From Thermococci archaeon (GTDB lineage Archaea; Methanobacteriota_B; Thermococci; Thermococcales; Thermococcaceae), in the NCBI GenBank assembly GCA_003663695.1, contig QMUB01000062.1, positions 1 to 6,996 of the forward strand: a DNA stretch of 6,996 nucleotides, written 5' to 3'. The position numbers and the translations under genes were made by a program. Each line of letters opens with the position of its first letter. Within the stretch, counting starts at the first letter, position 1. A model generated the notes under the pieces. It was not told the DNA's origin. It did not search any database and worked only from the letters and a program-made list of their open reading frames with translations. This document shows, in pieces, positions 1-5,512 of the stretch.

Positions 1-467
1 CCTACGAGGGTGGAAGGCTAAGCATGTTGATAATCCTGCCGGAGAAAGGATCTATTGGAAAAGTGGAGAAGAGGATAAACCCTGAGTTCATCCAAAGGCT
101 TCTCAGGAGCATGAAAGCCGAGAGAGTGAAAGTTACACTGCCGAAGTTCAAATTTGAAACGAGCTATAAACTCAAGGATACCCTTATGAAAATGGGAATG
201 AGGGAAGCCTTCAGCAACAGCGCTGATTTCACCGGAATATCCGATGGTTCTTTGGCAATAAGCCAAGTAATCCACAAGACATTCATCTCAGTGGCAGAAA
301 ATGGTACAGAGGCGGCAGCGGCAACTGCCCTCACCATAACCGCTTTAGCCCCTATCGGAGAGGAGGTGAAGGTCTTCAAAGCGGATCATCCCTTCATATT
401 CCTTATCTATGAGAGGGAGAGTGGAGCTATACTCTTCATGGGCAGGCTTGTGGATCCGAGGGGATAA
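1..467 (+). CDS. Serpin (serine protease inhibitor), C-terminal part, 5' end outside window
   Basis: Partial gene. The reading frame is open from position 3 to the TAA at 465-467 (154 residues visible), so the ATG at 24 is an internal Met and not the start. The visible part carries the classic C-terminal serpin signature: a VTLPKFKFETSY strand, then KDTLMKMGMREAFSNSADFTGIS, ISQVIHKTFISVAENGTEAAAAT (breach and reactive-loop hinge), and the closing ADHPFIFLIYERESGAILFMGRLVDP. The hinge GTEAAAAT has the small residues needed for loop insertion, so this should be an inhibitory serpin that traps proteases by a suicide mechanism. Aligning GTEAA with alpha-1-antitrypsin puts Leu-Ala (in TITALAPIG) at P1-P1', which suggests a subtilisin- or chymotrypsin-like target. 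That specificity is inference. Serpins are known from Thermococcus, but cellular location cannot be judged because the N-terminus, with any signal peptide, is missing. A separate promoter for the next gene follows, so it is probably not in an operon with it. Confidence 0.95.
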   Translation, partial: YEGGRLSMLIILPEKGSIGKVEKRINPEFIQRLLRSMKAERVKVTLPKFKFETSYKLKDTLMKMGMREAFSNSADFTGISDGSLAISQVIHKTFISVAENGTEAAAATALTITALAPIGEEVKVFKADHPFIFLIYERESGAILFMGRLVDPRG

Positions 468-483
468 ACTTCCAAGGAAGCAC

Positions 484-490
484 TTTTAAA
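484..490 (+). promoter_or_regulatory. TATA-like box for the methyltransferase gene (leaderless or nearly so)
   Basis: TTTTAAA lies about 27 bp upstream of the ATG at 514, the usual TATA-to-start distance in archaea, so the transcript would begin at or just before the start codon. No Shine-Dalgarno sequence precedes that ATG, which fits a leaderless mRNA. A short inverted repeat, CTTCC-AA-GGAAG (469-480), abuts the box. Position and sequence are seen; promoter function is inferred. Confidence 0.45.
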
Positions 491-513
491 CCCCTCCTCT
501 CTTAAATCACCTC

Positions 514-1257
514 ATGCCCGCATGGAAGGATGGAAAGCTCGGACTGCCCATTGGTGAAGCGGTTAAAATTTTCCCGGAGCTTGGAAAGTATCTCGACGAA
601 CGCGGGAAGCTCGACTTCTCGAATAGAGAGGCAAGGATCCTCTACAACAGGGCTGTAGCCAGAGCCCTTTTTGGACTCGATATTGAATACAATCCCCGTG
701 GGCTTGTAACTCCACCAATATCGAGGTACATCTTTTTGAAGACCTTTCTAAGGGAGGGTGAGAAGGTTTTGGAGATAGGAACTGGACACACGGCAATGAT
801 GGCACTTATGGCCGAGAAGCTTTTCAGCTGCAGGGTAACGGCAACGGAGCTCGATAATGAATTTTTTGAGTATGCAAAAGCTAATATAAAACGGAATAAC
901 GCCAAGGTGAATTTGGTCAAGAGCAACGGAGGAATAATCAAAAACGTTGTGTCTGAAGGTGAAAGGTTCGACGTTATTTTTTCGGCTCCGCCCTATTATG
1001 AGAGACCGACGAAGGGGGTTCTAACTGAGAGGGAAGGCGTCGGAGGCGGAAAATACGGTGAGAGTTTTTCAAACCGGCTCTTAACCGAGGCTCTGGACTA
1101 TTTAAAATCCGGAGGCAGGGTTGCTCTCTTTCTCCCGGATAAGGAGGCACTCCTTCAAGCAATAAGCAAGCATGCAGAAAAGCTTGGATATTCAGTTAAG
1201 GACATAAAATTTAGAGTTGGAACAAGGTGGAGGCATTCTCTAATTGCATTGAAATAG
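514..1257 (+). CDS. RlmF/METTL16-like SAM-dependent methyltransferase (probable RNA N6-adenine type)
   Basis: 247 residues, class I Rossmann-fold methyltransferase. The N-terminal 70 residues (LDFSNREARILYNRAVAR, then NPRGLVTPPISRY) resemble the substrate-binding lead-in of the Methyltransf_10 (RlmF/METTL16) family. Motif I is VLEIGTGHT at about 85-93, and the acidic SAM-ribose position is TELD at 111-114. Motif IV is APPYY at 158-162, followed by GGGKYGESF and the beta-strand GGRVALFLP at about 200-208. RlmF and METTL16 methylate adenine N6 in RNA, so an rRNA or other structured RNA is the likely target, but the exact site cannot be read from sequence. The first position of the usual (N/D/S)PP(Y/F) motif is Ala here. 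The ATG at 514 is chosen because it sits the right distance from a TATA-like box and starts the conserved region. It runs convergently into the lipoyl gene, with only 13 bp between stops. Confidence 0.8.
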   Translation: MPAWKDGKLGLPIGEAVKIFPELGKYLDERGKLDFSNREARILYNRAVARALFGLDIEYNPRGLVTPPISRYIFLKTFLREGEKVLEIGTGHTAMMALMAEKLFSCRVTATELDNEFFEYAKANIKRNNAKVNLVKSNGGIIKNVVSEGERFDVIFSAPPYYERPTKGVLTEREGVGGGKYGESFSNRLLTEALDYLKSGGRVALFLPDKEALLQAISKHAEKLGYSVKDIKFRVGTRWRHSLIALK

Positions 1258-1270
1258 AAAAAGAAAGAAA
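1250..1270 (-). terminator. Oligo-T terminator after the second E1/lipoyl operon
   Basis: On the minus strand the sequence just past the lipoyl-gene stop is pyrimidine-rich, with T runs (TTTCTTTCTTTTTCTATTTC). Oligo-T tracts are the main intrinsic termination signal in Thermococcales. The tract overlaps the 3' end of the convergent methyltransferase gene. No stem-loop is evident. Confidence 0.5.
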
Positions 1271-1504
1271 TCACGCCTCTATTAACGCTATCACCTGTTC
1301 CTGAGAGACTTCTTCATTCTCTTTTACCAGTATTCTGAGCTTTCCCTTCGCGGGTGCCTTTATGTGAAGTGTAACCTTTTCTATCATGATCTCTGCTATT
1401 TCTTCACCCTCCTTTACAAAATCTCCATCATTCTTGTACCAGTGGAGCAGGACTCCTTTCTTCTCCTCTTTCGTTGTTCTTGGAACTTTTACCTCCAATT
1501 CCAT
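1271..1504 (-). CDS. Free-standing lipoyl-domain carrier protein (E2-type lipoyl domain), set 2
   Basis: 77 residues forming exactly one biotinyl/lipoyl-type flattened beta-barrel domain and nothing else. Features are an N-terminal strand MELEVKVPR, then KKGVLLHWYKNDGDFVKEGEEIAEI, a central hairpin with IMIEKVTLHIKAPAKG, and a closing strand QVIALIEA. The modifiable lysine is most likely K43 in the turn MIEKV, where E2 lipoyl domains usually read DK. There is no AMKM biotin motif, so lipoyl is favoured over biotin. Normally this domain is the N-terminus of E2; here it is a separate gene. It starts 9 bp after the E1 beta stop codon. The RBS GAGGGAG (1515-1509) overlaps that stop, so the three genes form one operon and translation is probably coupled. 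The expected role is to carry acyl and reducing groups between E1 (upstream genes), E2 and E3. Confidence 0.85.
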   Translation of the reverse strand: MELEVKVPRTTKEEKKGVLLHWYKNDGDFVKEGEEIAEIMIEKVTLHIKAPAKGKLRILVKENEEVSQEQVIALIEA

Positions 1505-1513
1505 TAAACTCCC

Positions 1514-2515
1514 TCAGATCATTTCTTTAACTGTTTCCATGATTTTTTCCTTATCTGGGAGCACATACTTCTCAAGGGCTCTGCTGTAGGGCACGGGGAC
1601 GTCGGGATATGCTATCCTTCTTGGTAGAGCTTTAAGCTCATTTCCAATCCTCTCAACGACTGTGGATATTATCTCACCGCTCATTCCATAGCTCATATAG
1701 TCCTCATCCACTACCAACAAGCGTCCTGTCTTTTTAACGGAGCCTATGAGGGTCTCCTTATCAAGGGGAACGAGCGTTCTCAGATCAATAATTTCGGCAC
1801 TTATTCCCTCTTTTTCAAGCTCTTCAGCAGCCCAGAGAGCTTCGTAAACCATTCTTGAGATGGTAGCAATCGTGATGTCACTACCCTCCTTCACAACTTT
1901 AGCTTCTCCTATCGGTATAGTGTAGGGTTCTTCGGGGACTTCAACGGTTGCCTCATCCGGTGAGGGCATCCACCCAAGTCCCATGAGTCCTTTGTGGAAG
2001 AAGTACATTACCGGATTGTCATCCCGAATTGCTGAAATCATCAATCCCTTTGCGTCATAGGAGTTTGATGGAATCACTATCTTCAAGCCTGGGACGTGAG
2101 CAAACAATCCATATAGGCACTGTGAGTGCTGTGCTGCATCGCTGTAGCCACCTCCTATTGCCGTCATTATGACTACGGGCATCTTCACTTGGCCCCCTGA
2201 CATGTAATGTGCCTTGGCTATGTGGTTATAGATTTGATCCATGGCAACTCCAAAAAAGTCCACGAACATAAGCTCAACAATCGGTCTCATTCCTTTGGAT
2301 GCCGCTCCAAGTGCCGCCCCTATGAATGCGGATTCGCTTATGGGTGTGTCCCTAATCCTCTCAGGGCCGAACTTCTCCAGAAGGCCGTTCGTGGCACCGA
2401 ATATTCCTCCATATACTCCGATATCTTCCCCCATTACAAAGATGCCTTCGTCACGCTCCATTTCCTGTGCTATCGCCTCGGATATGGCTTTATACATTGG
2501 AAGTTTCCTTGTCAT
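1514..2515 (-). CDS. ThDP-dependent 2-oxoacid/acetoin dehydrogenase E1 component, beta subunit (set 2)
   Basis: 333 residues, the usual length for E1 beta (PdhB/BkdB/AcoB family). The N-terminal transketolase-like pyrimidine-binding domain shows VMGEDIGVYGG, then RDTPISESAFIGAALG with the conserved Glu (about E61) that contacts the ThDP aminopyrimidine. DAAQHSQ follows with the active-site-region His (about H130), then HVPGLKIVIPS. The C-terminal transketolase domain shows EIIDLRTLVPLD and TGRLLVVDE. It pairs with the E1 alpha gene just upstream to form an alpha2beta2 decarboxylase. A longer reading from a TTG at 2533 exists, but that codon lies upstream of a perfect GGAGGTGA (2528-2521). The ATG at 2515, 5 nt after the RBS and 1 nt after the E1 alpha stop, is the better start. 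A short insertion, GLGWMPSPDEA (about 179-189), is absent from the set 1 paralogue. Substrate is not determinable from sequence. Confidence 0.93.
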   Translation of the reverse strand: MTRKLPMYKAISEAIAQEMERDEGIFVMGEDIGVYGGIFGATNGLLEKFGPERIRDTPISESAFIGAALGAASKGMRPIVELMFVDFFGVAMDQIYNHIAKAHYMSGGQVKMPVVIMTAIGGGYSDAAQHSQCLYGLFAHVPGLKIVIPSNSYDAKGLMISAIRDDNPVMYFFHKGLMGLGWMPSPDEATVEVPEEPYTIPIGEAKVVKEGSDITIATISRMVYEALWAAEELEKEGISAEIIDLRTLVPLDKETLIGSVKKTGRLLVVDEDYMSYGMSGEIISTVVERIGNELKALPRRIAYPDVPVPYSRALEKYVLPDKEKIMETVKEMI

Positions 2516-2516
2516 C

Positions 2517-3521
2517 TCATTCACCTCCCGCAAAAACGCCCTTTAGGGCTTCTTCAGGCTCGGGATAGGGGCTTTTCACGGCGAAATCAATTATTTCCTG
2601 AACTTCTTTCTCATTTTCCTCTTTGATCCTGTTTAGCTCCTCTTCCGTCGTGATTCCCTTCTCTAAGAGGAGTTTTTCAAAATTGAGGAGCGGATCTTTC
2701 TCTTTTGCAAGCTCAAAATCCTCTTTCGGTCTGTATGCCTGGGGGTCTCCCTCGAAGTGTCCTCTGAGTCTGTAAACTCTTACCTCAATCAAGCTTGGCC
2801 CTTCCCCTCTTCTAGCTCTCTCAACAGCTTCCTTTGCGACCTCATAAACGGCTATAACATCGGCTCCATCTACACTGACTCCGGGAATTCCATAGGCTTT
2901 TGCTCTCTCACTGTTCTTTGCAACCGCCGTAGATTTATCCTTTGGAACAGAAATTGCCCATCCATTGTCCTCTATTAGGAATATCACGGGCAGCTTCCAC
3001 AATGCCGCTAAATTTAGTGCCTCATGGAAAGTTCCCTGATTTGCGGCTCCATCTCCACCAACGGCGACTGCAACGTAATTCTCTCCTTTTAACTTAGCCG
3101 CAATGCCAACTCCCACTGCCTGTGGAAAGCTCGCACCAACTATGCCGCTGCAGCTGAAGTTTTTGCTCGCATCAAATAGATGCATATGTCCTCCCTTTCC
3201 TCCTGAAAGCCCTGTGGCTTTTCCAAAGATCTCAGCGGTCATCCTTTTCAAATCCACGCCCTTTGCTATTGCAAAATGGTGTGCCCTGTGGGTTCCTATA
3301 ACGGCATCCTCATCCTTCAAATGGATGCACATCCCAACGGCTGCAGACTCCTGTCCCGGGGATAGATGGAGCTCTCCAGGTATAGGGCCGGCGGAAATGT
3401 CAAATAGGGGTGTTTTCCCTTCATAGTACCACTTCGCAAGTGTCTCCTCGTATGTTCTAATCTTGTGCATTTTTTTATACATCTCCAGCAGGGTTTCCTT
3501 AGGTATTTCCTCCACTCCCAT
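2517..3521 (-). CDS. ThDP-dependent 2-oxoacid/acetoin dehydrogenase E1 component, alpha subunit (set 2)
   Basis: 334 residues, typical E1 alpha length. The ThDP/Mg motif is GGDGAANQGTFHEALNLAA (GDG at 156-158) ending in EDN at 184-186. The second Asn, which coordinates Mg, is kept, but the first position of the usual NN is Asp. Other family marks are THRAHH at 77-82, GKGGHMHLFD at 108-117, and YRLRGHFEGDP at 250-260, whose His belongs to the E1 active-site loop. The segment AGPIPGELHLSPGQE (44-58) and the FSCSGIVGASFPQA block (122-135) differ from AcoA. They mark a less characterised E1 alpha subgroup, so the substrate could be a 2-oxoacid, acetoin or something else. The start ATG has the RBS GAAGGTGA 4 nt upstream. 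It is the first gene of an operon with E1 beta and a lipoyl protein. Confidence 0.93.
   Translation of the reverse strand: MGVEEIPKETLLEMYKKMHKIRTYEETLAKWYYEGKTPLFDISAGPIPGELHLSPGQESAAVGMCIHLKDEDAVIGTHRAHHFAIAKGVDLKRMTAEIFGKATGLSGGKGGHMHLFDASKNFSCSGIVGASFPQAVGVGIAAKLKGENYVAVAVGGDGAANQGTFHEALNLAALWKLPVIFLIEDNGWAISVPKDKSTAVAKNSERAKAYGIPGVSVDGADVIAVYEVAKEAVERARRGEGPSLIEVRVYRLRGHFEGDPQAYRPKEDFELAKEKDPLLNFEKLLLEKGITTEEELNRIKEENEKEVQEIIDFAVKSPYPEPEEALKGVFAGGE
2521..2528 (-). promoter_or_regulatory. Strong RBS that fixes the set 2 E1 beta start
   Basis: GGAGGTGA on the minus strand, a full match to the archaeal anti-Shine-Dalgarno sequence, embedded in the last codons of E1 alpha. It lies 5 nt before the ATG at 2515 and rules against the upstream TTG at 2533. 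Confidence 0.85.
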
Positions 3522-3542
3522 TTCCTCACCTTCTTTCAGTTT

Positions 3543-3579
3543 GTATTTTAGAAGGGCTTATTGGATGGATAAAAATAAA
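3543..3579 (-). promoter_or_regulatory. AT-rich region with possible promoter for the set 2 operon
   Basis: Between the OsmC and E1 alpha genes the minus strand reads TTTTATTTTTATCC (about 3579-3566) and, closer in, TAAAATAC (3550-3543). Either could act as a TATA element for the E1 alpha gene at 3521. The first gives a leader long enough for the RBS; the second would make the transcript nearly leaderless, which conflicts with the RBS. The call is weak because the same T-rich stretch looks like the OsmC terminator. Confidence 0.25.
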
Positions 3580-3586
3580 AGAAAGA
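3566..3586 (-). terminator. Oligo-T terminator after the OsmC gene
   Basis: Directly after the OsmC stop the minus strand runs CTCTTTCTTTTATTTTTATC. T-rich tracts of this kind terminate transcription in Thermococcales. If it works fully, sets 1 and 2 are separate transcripts; if it leaks, they form one long operon. Confidence 0.4.
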
Positions 3587-3587
3587 G

Positions 3588-4034
3588 TCATTTAGGTTTG
3601 ATTTCAATTTTCACTGGAGTTGGGTTCTTTAAATTGTCAGTAACAGGACACCTCTCCTCAACTTCTTTGAGAAGTTCCTCGAGCTTCTCTTTTGTAGTAT
3701 CTGACTCAATGTAGACTGTGGCTTTTATTTCCTTGTATCCTGCCCTCTCTTTCTTTGAAATCCCTTGAAACTTCTCGGGATTAAGTCTCCCCTCCAAGGC
3801 AAATTCCAATGACCGAATGTTTATCCCTTTCTCACTTGCAATACCTTTAATAGTCACGTTCAGGCATCCTGCAAGTGCCACTAGTATATACTCCACAGGA
3901 TTGGGGCCTTCATCGGTCCCTCCGATCTCTGCGGGTTCGTCGACTATCATCTCGAAGTTTCTAACCTTTGCCAGAAGTTTGGTATCCGAGAGGGATTTTC
4001 CAGTTATATAAAAAGTCCATTCTTCCACCCGCAT
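3588..4034 (-). CDS. OsmC/Ohr-family protein, probable lipoyl-dependent peroxidase-like enzyme
   Basis: 148 residues from the ATG at 4034. A GTG at 4037 would add one residue. OsmC fold signatures are present: DEGPNPVEYILVALAGCLNVT with the first catalytic Cys (C57), and VEERCPVTDNLKNPTPVKIEI with the second (C129). These two thiols are the peroxidatic/resolving pair in OsmC and Ohr, which reduce organic hydroperoxides in the cytoplasm. Ohr-type enzymes are known to be re-reduced by dihydrolipoyl groups of 2-oxoacid dehydrogenase complexes, so the location between two E1 sets with dedicated lipoyl proteins is suggestive. The start codon overlaps the stop of the preceding gene in a TGATG arrangement and no good RBS is visible, so translation is likely coupled. 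Some OsmC relatives have other or unknown roles, so peroxidase activity remains inference. Confidence 0.88.
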   Translation of the reverse strand: MRVEEWTFYITGKSLSDTKLLAKVRNFEMIVDEPAEIGGTDEGPNPVEYILVALAGCLNVTIKGIASEKGINIRSLEFALEGRLNPEKFQGISKKERAGYKEIKATVYIESDTTKEKLEELLKEVEERCPVTDNLKNPTPVKIEIKPK

Positions 4035-4342
4035 CACCCGAATATACTATCCCCGCTTTTGTTCTCCAGCCCCGGATGAATGTCAAACCTAACAACACCA
4101 ACGGGGACTTTTCCTTCAATGGCTTCGACAATTTTTGCCACACCTTGGTTTCCAAATCCTCCACAGAGCTCGATTGCCGCGATTCCTTCCTCAACAAGCT
4201 CTTTCGCTACCATGCAGGCTTCTTTATAGTGTTTATCTCCAACCACATGAAGCTCTACACTCGGAGTTTTAACTACTGCCCTATGCTTCTTCGGATCTGC
4301 CTCAGGGGCCAAAAACATGAAAGCAGCCTTAAGCTCACCCAT
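4034..4342 (-). CDS. DUF6506-like small protein of unknown function
   Basis: 102 residues. I recognise it only as resembling the uncharacterised DUF6506 group: KAAFMFLAPEADPKKHRAV near the N-terminus, VELHVVGDKHYKEACMVAKELVEEGI in the middle, IELCGGFGNQG (57-67), and VPVGVVRFDIHPGLENKSGD at the end. The pattern of a short strand, a helix rich in Glu/Lys and then two hydrophobic strands suggests a small soluble alpha/beta protein. There is no signal peptide or membrane segment. Cys60 and the Asp-Ile-His-Pro stretch are possible functional residues. A longer reading from 4393 is possible, but the ATG at 4342 has GGAGGTG 5 nt upstream and is clearly better. Its stop overlaps the OsmC start, so the two are co-translated and may work together. 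No reaction is proposed. Confidence 0.8.
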   Translation of the reverse strand: MGELKAAFMFLAPEADPKKHRAVVKTPSVELHVVGDKHYKEACMVAKELVEEGIAAIELCGGFGNQGVAKIVEAIEGKVPVGVVRFDIHPGLENKSGDSIFG

Positions 4343-4347
4343 ACATA

Positions 4348-4354
4348 CACCTCC
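4348..4354 (-). promoter_or_regulatory. Strong RBS that fixes the DUF6506-like start
   Basis: GGAGGTG on the minus strand, 5 nt before the ATG at 4342. It excludes the upstream in-frame start at 4393, which would overlap the VOC fragment's reading frame. Confidence 0.8.
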
Positions 4355-4374
4355 TATCTTTAATGCATTCAACT

Positions 4375-4509
4375 TCAGTCTTCCCACGACCACGGACCTA
4401 TTCCATATTCATCCGCGTACTTCCTAACAGTCTCATCCAAATTTTTCACAACAACAGCAACCTGAAGCACGTCCGTAAATATAGGTTTTTCCACAATCCT
4501 CACTCCCAT
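4375..4509 (-). pseudogene. N-terminal fragment of a VOC/glyoxalase-fold protein (44 codons)
   Basis: A short open frame on the minus strand from the ATG at 4509 to the TGA at 4377-4375. Its product includes IFTDVLQVAVVVKNLDETVRK and then EYGIGPWSWED. The pattern of a beta strand followed by VVxNLDETVRKY and GIGPW is the typical first beta-alpha unit of VOC-superfamily proteins (glyoxalase I, methylmalonyl-CoA epimerase relatives), which are normally about 130 residues or more. Here it stops after the GIGPW motif. The remaining sequence to the next gene is too short to hold the rest in any frame, so it is most simply a decayed remnant of a VOC gene once in this operon. It has no convincing RBS. 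An intact 44-residue peptide is possible but less likely. The coding look of the retained part suggests recent truncation. Confidence 0.55.
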
Positions 4510-4523
4510 CTTTTTAAAAATTT

Positions 4524-4541
4524 GGAGGTCAAAGGACCTCC
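4524..4541 (-). terminator. Stem-loop over the set 1 E1 beta stop codon, followed by an A/T-rich tract
   Basis: Perfect 7-bp inverted repeat GGAGGTC / GACCTCC with a 4-nt loop. It contains the E1 beta TGA (4531-4529) and is followed on the minus strand by AAATTTTTAAAAAG. It resembles a hairpin plus T-run terminator or an mRNA 3'-end stabiliser separating E1 from the distal genes. The following TTTTTAAA (about 4520-4513) could alternatively be a TATA box for an internal promoter. The structure is seen; its function is inferred. Confidence 0.45.
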
Positions 4542-5512
4542 CTTACAGCTTTCTCAATCTTCTCGGTGCTTGGTATCCACTCACTCTCAAGGGCGGGGCT
4601 GAAGGGAACGGGAGTTGCTGGTGGTGTCACTATCTTTACGGGAGCTTTTAAACTATCGAAGGCTTTGCTGGCAGCAAGAGCAGCAATATCCGATGCAAAA
4701 CTAGCTCTTGGATACCCCTCATCAACTACAACGAGCTTTCCGGTCTTTTTTATGGAGTTGATAATTGTGTCCACATCAAGAGGAACTATTGTCCTTGGAT
4801 CAACAACCTCTACACTTACGCCTTCTTTCTCGAGCTTCTCCGCAACTTCAAGGGATTTATGAACCATCGCAGCAGTTGCAACGATTGTGATATCTTTTCC
4901 TTCCCTCTTGACATCAGCCTCCCCCAAGGGTATTGAATATGGCTCTTCTGGAACCTCTCCCTTAATTGCGTAGAGTCCCTTGTGTTCTATGAATATCACG
5001 GGATCATCATCCTCTATTGAGGAAATCAAGAGTCCTTTCGCATCGTAGGGTGTTGAGGGCATGACAACCTTCAAACCCGGAACGTGAGAGAACAGCGCAT
5101 GAAGCGATTGTGAATGCTGTGCCGCCGCCGAAAATCCGGCTCCACAGGTGGTTCTAAGAACCATGGAAATCTTGGCTTTCCCTCCAAACATGTACCTCAT
5201 CTTTGCAGCTTGGTTGTAGAGCTGGTCAAAGGTCACCCCGAGGAAATCTATGAACATGAGTTCTACTACTGGTCTCAGCAAACCTGTAGCTGCTGCACCG
5301 ACGGCAGTTCCTATAAATCCACTCTCGGCGATTGGAGTGTCCCTAACCCTTTCGGGTCCATATTTATCATAGAGCCCTGCGGTTACGCCGTAAATTCCTC
5401 CATAAACTCCAACATCTTCTCCCATAACCACAACTTTTGGATCCTTTGACATTTCGTAGTCAAGAGCCTCGTTCAGCGCCTGCGCAAAAGTAATCTCCCT
5501 TACCACTGCCAT
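4529..5512 (-). CDS. ThDP-dependent dehydrogenase E1 component, beta subunit, acetoin-dehydrogenase (AcoB)-like (set 1)
   Basis: 327 residues, full-length E1 beta. VVMGEDVGVYGGIYG and RDTPIAESGFIGTAVG give the ThDP-contacting Glu (about E63). KMRYMFGGKAKISMVLRT, then SAAAQHSQSLHALFSHVPG (H133) and VMPSTPYDAKGLL, closely resemble AcoB-type sequences as I know them. The C-terminal domain has VEVVDPRTIVPLD and TGKLVVVDEG, ending in PPATPVPFSPALE. It forms the alpha2beta2 E1 with the gene upstream, which it overlaps by 13 nt. Its RBS GGGGGTG (5524-5518) and ATG lie inside the last codons of E1 alpha, so the two subunits are made in a coupled way. The likely reaction is ThDP-dependent cleavage of acetoin or decarboxylation of a 2-oxoacid with transfer to a lipoyl group in the cytoplasm. 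Similarity to AcoB does not prove the substrate. Confidence 0.93.
   Translation of the reverse strand: MAVVREITFAQALNEALDYEMSKDPKVVVMGEDVGVYGGIYGVTAGLYDKYGPERVRDTPIAESGFIGTAVGAAATGLLRPVVELMFIDFLGVTFDQLYNQAAKMRYMFGGKAKISMVLRTTCGAGFSAAAQHSQSLHALFSHVPGLKVVMPSTPYDAKGLLISSIEDDDPVIFIEHKGLYAIKGEVPEEPYSIPLGEADVKREGKDITIVATAAMVHKSLEVAEKLEKEGVSVEVVDPRTIVPLDVDTIINSIKKTGKLVVVDEGYPRASFASDIAALAASKAFDSLKAPVKIVTPPATPVPFSPALESEWIPSTEKIEKAVREVL

Noticed and set aside
502..513. ATCACCTC just before the methyltransferase start as a regulatory site
   Set aside because: It has the sense of the 16S 3' end and not its complement, so it cannot act as a ribosome binding site. Probably coincidence.
1271..1504. Biotin carboxyl carrier or glycine-cleavage H protein instead of E2 lipoyl domain
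   Set aside because: No AMKM biotin motif, no decarboxylase genes, and too short for H protein. E1 genes are directly upstream.
2515..2533. Longer E1 beta (set 2) start at a TTG at 2533
   Set aside because: The TTG lies upstream of a perfect GGAGGTGA whose spacing fits the ATG at 2515. The extra residues are just the read-through of that RBS.
2760..2915. Gene conversion between the two E1 alpha genes in the shared AYGIPGVSVDG to RGHFEGDP region
   Set aside because: The protein match is strong, but the DNA differs at many third positions and the block is generally conserved in the family. Common constraint explains it.
4343..4393. Longer DUF6506-like start at 4393
   Set aside because: GGAGGTG is 5 nt before the ATG at 4342, and the extra 17 codons overlap the VOC fragment and its stop.
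5114..5449. Plus-strand open frame of 111 codons inside E1 beta (set 1)
   Set aside because: Antisense to a well-conserved gene. Its Ser/Cys-rich translation has no recognisable motif, and the same pattern occurs at 2207-2626 opposite the other E1 beta.
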